DNA from: Undaria pinnatifida
Lineage: Eukaryota; Sar; Phaeophyceae; Laminariales; Alariaceae
Length of the DNA stretch: 64,000 nt
NCBI GenBank assembly: GCA_012845835.1
Contig: JABAKD010000002.1
Location: 14,963,129 to 15,027,128, forward strand
Direction of reading: 5' to 3'
Shown here: positions 60,701 to 64,000 of the stretch, piece by piece
How the letters are laid out: every line of letters starts with the position of its first letter
Numbering within the stretch: the stretch's first letter is position 1
The notes under the pieces: generated by a model
The model's database searches: none
What the model saw: the letters and a program-made list of their open reading frames with translations, nothing else
Told to the model about the DNA's origin: nothing
Program-made: the position numbers and the translations under genes

Positions 60701-63563
60701 CATGTGGGACAAATCGGCCCGTGATATTTAGGGCCTCACCAACCCTTTAGTTTACGGTGAGCGATCTGCAGTACGAGTACCACCAATAGTATCATATGAT
60801 ATCAAAGGAGGCACCCTCAATTCCGCCACCCAATAAACGACCATGCTCGATGACGTCATCACCTTCGCCGAAGCATCCAGATAGTTGGTGGGCTCGTCGA
60901 GCACAAACAGATAGGGCTCGGACAAGAGAAGCTTCGCCAGAGCGATGCACATCTGTCAGCACATCACGACGTACAAAGCAACACAACCTACCGAAAAAAA
61001 AACGCTCAAAATCATCTAATGTCTTCACCCTCAATCCTATGACCCAATTAACGATCATCGCGCCATGGCGTCATCACCTTCGCCGAAGCGTCCAGATGGT
61101 TGGTGGGTTCGTCGAGCAACAGCAGATCGGGCTCTGATAGGAGAAGCTTTGCCAGAGCGATACGCATCTGCCAGCCTCCGCTGAAGGTGGAGCACAGCCG
61201 CTGCTGATCCGAAGCACTGAACCCCAACCCGCCCAAGATCTGAGAACGAACGCCATCAGTCGCAGGAAGCAGGAAACAGAGCGTTTCCATAAAACCCAGT
61301 TACTGGGTGTGTTGTCTTCATATCAAGCCGTGCTTTCCACCCAACGGCATGATTCTACCTTAACATTAACATTAACATAGTATTACACAAATTCCAAGTA
61401 CTCTTGTCCCCCAAAACGGGTGTACACACAAAACACATAAAACACATAAGACACATAATACACTCATAAAGGGGCTAAGCCGCTCTGTGCTGCGAAAAAG
61501 ATCCTACTCAAAATCCAAGTTATTTTGTGCCGAACGACGTGACTTTACCAGTAGTACTTGCAGTCGTAGAGGACGTAACAAAACCAAGGTACATGTAGAA
61601 TGGGCGAGATGCGGTATCAGGCACTGCATACAGGATTAGCGTAAACCCTAACCCTAACCCTAACCCTAGCAGGCTTTACTTGGGTGTTATACATACTAGG
61701 CGTTATGGTAGAGCTGCCCAAGGCGAGCGAGGGGCAAAGCCCGACCTTACACTCTCTTCGCACGCTAAACCTAGTATAACATTAACATGATAGATAAACG
61801 AGCAGGAGGTTTACTCTTTCCTGCACAACGTACTGTCGCCTCGAGCTATGTATACCTGGTATGCAGCAGCCACTACAGCTCCTGCAGTTGTATGATTGCA
61901 GTTTACCCCTGCATAACTGTGCTTCTGGTTCAAAATCCAATTGTAGCAAGACACCGTTTCGCAACACAACCAAAGTCGGGGACAGCACACCCGCTTGAGT
62001 TGCTAAGCCATCGCAAAGCTAGGGTAAAAGCTATTGCAAGGCTAAAGCAAGGCTAAAGCAAGGCTAAAGCAAGGTTATCGCAAGGCTAAAAGGCAAAAAC
62101 AAGACTAAAGCATGGGTAAAGCAACGATATGGCGAAGCTATCGCAAATGTGTTGCAAAGGTATCGCAAAGGTATTGCAAAGGTATTGCAAAGCTAAAACT
62201 AGGCCACAGCAAGGCCAGTGCAAGACCAGAGCAAGGCTAAAGGCTAAAGCAAGATTAATACAAGGCTATAGCAAGGCAAGCCTAAATCAAGGCTAAATAG
62301 CAGCTAAAGCAAGGCTAAACCAAAGCTGGCGCAAAGCTTCAGCAAAGCCAACCGTAACTGAACCCTCACGCCACCGTACCTGTGCGACGAGCCTGTCTTG
62401 TGTCATCCCCCCCACAGCCTCGAACGTCGCCTGCGCCTGCATGAGCCTGTCCAGCGCCTTTTGGTCCATCGGGTCCGCCACAATTTGGGCCTCGGCCGCC
62501 TCCATCGCATCGCGAGCCCTGCAGAGTGCAGAATATACCGAGCGTACCGAGCGTACCGAAGATATCGAGTACCAGTACATAGGTTCAATGCGTATACAGA
62601 GTATAGAGAGTATAGACAAGAGTATTACAGCCATACACATAGAATGCAGAGAGAGGACAAATGAGTCACAAGCCGTCTACAAGTCTTAGCCCGGCCAGGC
62701 TTCTTGGTGCCCTACCGTACACTACAGCACACTAAACAGCAGATTTCAAGCTCTGCAAATCAAGGGACGTACAGAGACAGGTTCAACATTCTACGACCGG
62801 TCTACATACGGATTGAGCATCAAGATCGTAAGCTGGCACCAAGCTGCCATCGATTGTTGGTATTGTAATATTATGCATGGTCGAAATTATGTTGGTATGA
62901 TGAACTCGCCTGGTAATGGTATCTATCTCAGAACAAGCCTCCTCGCAAATCGTTCCTGTTACCTACTGGTGTAAAACCATGCTTATTGCTGTGCAAACAT
63001 GTCTGCTGGCTGGTGTAATCAACACCCCTGCTAATGGCGTCCACCTGGGGGAAGCTTATGAAGTAGGGTGAATATAATAGATGGGATGGACAAAGGAACA
63101 ACCAATCAGACTAAGCAATTAATGTTGTCCATGAATGGTGTCCATCTTAGAGCCTCAACTGCACCAGTGGCTGCTACTCGCTACTCGTCACTCGCTACTC
63201 GTGTCATGTTTTGCCTATAACGGTCTTCAGAGCAAGCCTCAAGTAGAGCAGTTGTTGTTCATGACACTGCTCTACTAAACTCAACTTTTGGCTGTTAACG
63301 GCATCCATGTGAGACTAACGTATTAATGGTGTCCAGCACTACTATAGTGCAATCAACTAACGTATTACTAGTAGTGTAACGGTGTCGATGTGAGACTAAC
63401 CCACTAACAGCAGTGTCCATTTCAGGCTAACCTATGTATTAAGAATGGTGTTCACCTTCAGTACTGGTGCAATCAACTTACCTATTGATCGTATCCATCT
63501 CCGAACACGCCTCCTCATAGACCGTCCTCGTCGATCCGCTGACGCCCTTCTGCTGCAAGTACC
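45710..63563 (-). CDS. ABCF-type double ABC ATPase (5' end outside window)
   Basis: Fourteen minus-strand exons join with consistent phases: 63563-63482, 62518-62380, 61239-61078, 60155-59977, 59635-59557, 58801-58661, 58238-58161, 57040-56906, 55436-55329, 54626-54485, 52390-52353, 47843-47683, 47083-46957 and 45940-45710, giving 599 residues. ATPase domain 1 has signature FSGGWQMR, Walker [13 protein letters not shown] and H-loop VSHDE. Its Walker A lies upstream of the window. The linker (DERMK...[14 protein letters not shown]) is the ABCF extension domain. Domain 2 has Walker [10 protein letters not shown], signature LSGGEKAR, Walker [13 protein letters not shown] and H-loop VSHNKD. A Lys/Ala-rich coiled C-terminus follows. 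No membrane segments are seen. ABCF proteins act on ribosomes and not in transport; [19 protein letters not shown] resembles the plastid/bacterial-type group (from memory). Introns 59556-58802 and 58660-58239 need GC donors. The last exon may instead be spliced at GAG/GTGCGG near 45803. Confidence 0.92.
46422..46625 (+). mobile_element. ~200-bp SINE-like retroposon, copy 2
   Basis: A full-length relative of 43408-43611, ending CCATCCGCCGGAGGATT plus a long A-run. It is flanked by a perfect 12-bp direct repeat GTCTACTGAAAT (46410-46421 and 46626-46637). It sits in the last intron of the ABCF gene, antisense to it. Confidence 0.85.
46750..46835 (-). pseudogene. Decayed copy of the 3' part of ABCF exon 47083-46957
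   Basis: The plus-strand text GCATCTTGACTATTCTTGTG at about 46803-46822 repeats the exon's 3' border (GATCTTGAGTATTCTTGTGG at 46960-46979), including the nearby AACTC-CTTG and TTGCCTG context. The reading frame is not maintained. Confidence 0.55.
47231..47264 (-). pseudogene. Decayed copy of the 5' part of ABCF exon 47083-46957
   Basis: On the minus strand CTCGTGTCTCCAG is followed by GGAAGGCCACCCGGTGGCAG, closely matching the true acceptor and first codons at 47083. A base change and indels destroy the frame. The flanking intron sequence is copied too. Confidence 0.65.
47900..52352. other. 4.5-kb ABCF intron filled with repeats
   Basis: This holds an inverted-repeat element (49163-49451), at least three copies of a dispersed repeat (48955-49075, 49455-49560 and, reversed, about 50680-50715) and several TACCWGGTA motifs. 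A plus-strand frame at 51446-51682 has no support as a gene. I see no nested gene. Confidence 0.5.
49163..49451. mobile_element. Small inverted-repeat element, MITE-like
   Basis: The left end AAGGCCGTTCCGAACGAAC and the reverse complement of the right end, AAGGGTCGCTCCTAACGAAC, form imperfect terminal inverted repeats of about 20 bp around 290 bp of AT-rich DNA with TCAGGAATC/GATTCGTGA motifs. The ends match those of the candidate element at 2208. Confidence 0.55.
52800..53340. repeat. Three diverged copies of a ~200-bp module
   Basis: Each copy has a CCCACCCACC-rich part and a block reading CAGCAGTACGTACAGCAGTA or close to it. They lie in the intron 52391-54484 of the ABCF gene. Confidence 0.6.
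55634..55690 (-). pseudogene. Partial in-phase copy of ABCF exon 55436-55329
   Basis: On the minus strand, behind a GATGCACAG acceptor, it reads [19 protein letters not shown] and meets a possible GTGAAA donor. The true exon begins [19 protein letters not shown]. Acceptor, phase and frame are intact over 19 codons, but the second half of the exon is missing. Confidence 0.8.
55826..55870 (-). repeat. Truncated 3' end of the ~200-bp SINE family
   Basis: The reverse complement reads CCCCATCCGCCCGAGGAT followed by an A-run. Only the 3' end is present. Confidence 0.65.
56141..56590. repeat. 10-bp minisatellite TACTATCCTC
   Basis: About 45 nearly perfect copies with only a few point changes (TGCTATCCTC, TACTATCCCC). 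It lies in the ABCF intron 55437-56905. The message carries the complementary purine-rich strand. Long [10 protein letters not shown]-repeat frames are artefacts. Confidence 0.97.
57066..57330. repeat. AGGGTATCAT-type tandem repeat
   Basis: Degenerate 10-11-bp units AGGGTATCAT and AGGGTATGGT, running directly into the decayed Walker A exon copy. Confidence 0.85.
57325..57384 (-). pseudogene. Decayed copy of the ABCF Walker A exon
   Basis: Behind a GGCAGGAACAG acceptor the minus strand reads [21 protein letters not shown]. The true exon (57040) reads [21 protein letters not shown]. The copy keeps frame but loses the glycines of the P-loop (GPNGAGKS becomes WPNAADKS), so if it were used it could not bind ATP normally. 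It runs into tandem repeats after 20 codons. Confidence 0.8.
57650..58077. repeat. (GGACA)n / (GGGCA)n pentanucleotide array
   Basis: About 85 units of GGACA with a central block of GGGCA. It lies in the ABCF intron 57041-58160. The CPVLS-repeat and TGQDR-repeat frames are artefacts. Confidence 0.97.
58398..58500. repeat. 9-bp minisatellite ACCATCCAC
   Basis: Eleven near-perfect copies in the intron 58239-58660, close to the GC donor of the exon ending at 58661. Confidence 0.95.
58922..58975 (-). pseudogene. Decayed copy of the 5' part of ABCF exon 58801-58661
   Basis: The plus text GCGAGCATCTTCACA then GGCTGCGGACGCCTTTGTAG parallels the true exon (GCCAGCATCTTCACG, GGCTGCGGACGCCTTCGTAG). 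The intron next to it (CACGGAACAGAA...GGGTCACAATCA) is copied as well. Confidence 0.75.
59780..59900 (-). pseudogene. Two decayed copies of the donor end of ABCF exon 60155-59977
   Basis: GTATGTAGCGGAGACAG...CACTTCATTCCCTTGTCCG and GCAGCGAGGGCAG...TACTTCATTCGCTCGTC both repeat the true donor border near 59950-59995 (GTAGCGAAGGCAG...TACTTCATTCGTTCGTC). Confidence 0.6.
60283..60346 (-). pseudogene. Decayed copy of ABCF H-loop exon 60155-59977
   Basis: Behind an ATCCAG acceptor the minus strand reads [20 protein letters not shown], against [20 protein letters not shown] in the true exon. The H-loop SHD has become LRD, so the catalytic histidine is lost. A third, shorter remnant lies at about 60525-60552. 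Confidence 0.8.
60597..60640. repeat. (GACAA)n array
   Basis: About eight pentanucleotide copies in the ABCF intron between exons 61078 and 60155. Confidence 0.9.
60863..60952 (-). CDS. Open, in-phase extra copy of the ABCF Walker B exon
   Basis: On the minus strand, between a GTGCTGACAG acceptor and a GTGATG donor, it reads [20 protein letters not shown] then [10 protein letters not shown]: 30 codons, phase 0 at both ends. The true exon (61239-61078) carries [20 protein letters not shown] and [10 protein letters not shown], preceded by the signature motif, which this copy lacks. It could be skipped, included as a 30-residue insert, or dead. The frame and splice sites are intact, unlike other copies in this gene. 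Confidence 0.5.
61643..61668. repeat. Interstitial telomere-type repeat (CCCTAA)n
   Basis: Four CCCTAA units on the plus strand (TTAGGG on the minus strand) within the ABCF intron 61240-62379. Confidence 0.95.
62000..62335. repeat. Degenerate AGCAAGGCTAA repeat
   Basis: Dozens of diverged copies of an 11-12-bp unit (GCAAGGCTAAA, GCAAAGGTATC) just downstream, in transcript order, of the exon 62518-62380. Confidence 0.85.
62905..63480 (-). repeat. Tandem decayed copies of the exon 63563-63482 donor border
   Basis: The block GGTATCTATCTCAGAACAAGC then CTCCTCGCAAATCGTTCC at about 62921-62960 matches the exon's 3' half (GTATCCATCTCCGAACACGC, CTCCTCATAGACCGTCC). Between it and the exon, shorter units such as AATGGTGTCCATCTTAGAGC recur about eight times. 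The intron looks built from copies of the exon border. Confidence 0.6.
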
Positions 63564-63663
63564 CTGTGTCCGACGCCCATCCAAAACAAATTAAATGAAC
63601 ACTATTCATATTAACGCGAAAACAACTTGAAACAAGTTACAGTAACATGACAACGTTAACCCT

Positions 63664-63740
63664 TTCACACTACCTGGTACAGTATTAATGCTATTAATAC
63701 TATTAATAGTATTAATAATATTAATAGTATTAATACTATC
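63664..63740. repeat. TATTAA-rich repeat
   Basis: Tandem TACTATTAATA and TATTAATA units upstream of the first visible ABCF exon. Confidence 0.85.
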
Positions 63741-63975
63741 TGTGGTAAAGGGCCCTCCGTAATAATAGTAATATTGGCGGGAAGCGCTATTAATAGACCA
63801 ATACTTCGAAGTATACCAATAGATCGGCACTATTCAGCTCACCGGCACCATCGGCACGATTGGGAATCGGGTTACCGTGGAGAGTTACTGCAGAGACTTC
63901 CAGTCGTGCCAAGCGAATCCACCGGCAGTATACAGAGCAGTGGCACATGTGGCATATTCAACCGGCACTACCCGG

Positions 63976-64000
63976 CGTCCCCGGTGGTCTAACAGTGAGC
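63976..64000 (+). repeat. Start of a further tRNA-like SINE head (cut by the window)
   Basis: GTCCCCGGTGGTCTAACAGT matches the first bases and A-box region of the element at 32532. The B box would lie outside the window. Confidence 0.35.

Overview
The window looks like nuclear DNA of a brown alga (Phaeophyceae) or a close stramenopile relative. This is inferred from the style of the sequence, not from a database match. Genes are split into many short exons with GT-AG introns of hundreds to thousands of bases. Introns and spacers are crowded with microsatellites, minisatellites, SINE-like and foldback elements. There is no bacterial operon structure, and an interstitial CCCTAA (TTAGGG-type) tract is present. 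Most long open frames are shadows of repeats or of the antisense strand, so genes were rebuilt by joining exons whose splice sites and reading phases agree.

Layout. 1-5.8 kb: a probable 3' gene end, isolated coiled-coil exons on both strands, an inverted-repeat element and a decayed retroelement fragment. 5.8-16.3 kb (+): at least ten phase-compatible exons of a coiled-coil protein ending in a RING finger, a probable E3 ubiquitin ligase. 18.3-21.6 kb (-): a complete six-exon HDDC2/YfbR-like HD-domain nucleotidase, convergent with the RING gene. 23.0-31.4 kb (+): a very large acidic, low-complexity protein with several SAP-like motifs. 36.3-40.1 kb (+): an FG-repeat protein with three RanBP2-type zinc fingers, like Nup153. 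The last two blocks share strand and splice phase and may be one nuclear-basket gene, separated by a 4.9 kb repeat-filled intron. 45.7-63.6 kb (-): fourteen exons of an ABCF-type double ATPase whose 5' end lies beyond the window. Between 40.1 and 45.7 kb there is little beyond repeats and weak exon candidates.

The genes do not form a pathway. They are separate housekeeping or nuclear functions: ubiquitination, nucleotide clean-up, nuclear pore or chromatin, and ribosome-associated ATPase. The most unusual signal is in the ABCF gene. Many of its exons are accompanied in the neighbouring introns by decayed partial copies of the same exon, two of the reconstructed introns need GC donors, and one exon copy is still open and spliceable in phase. 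Other signals worth checking are a 1.6 kb foldback element with an expanded right end, a roughly 200 bp SINE-like family with visible target-site duplications, and a strong excess of the 9-mer TACCWGGTA in non-coding DNA.
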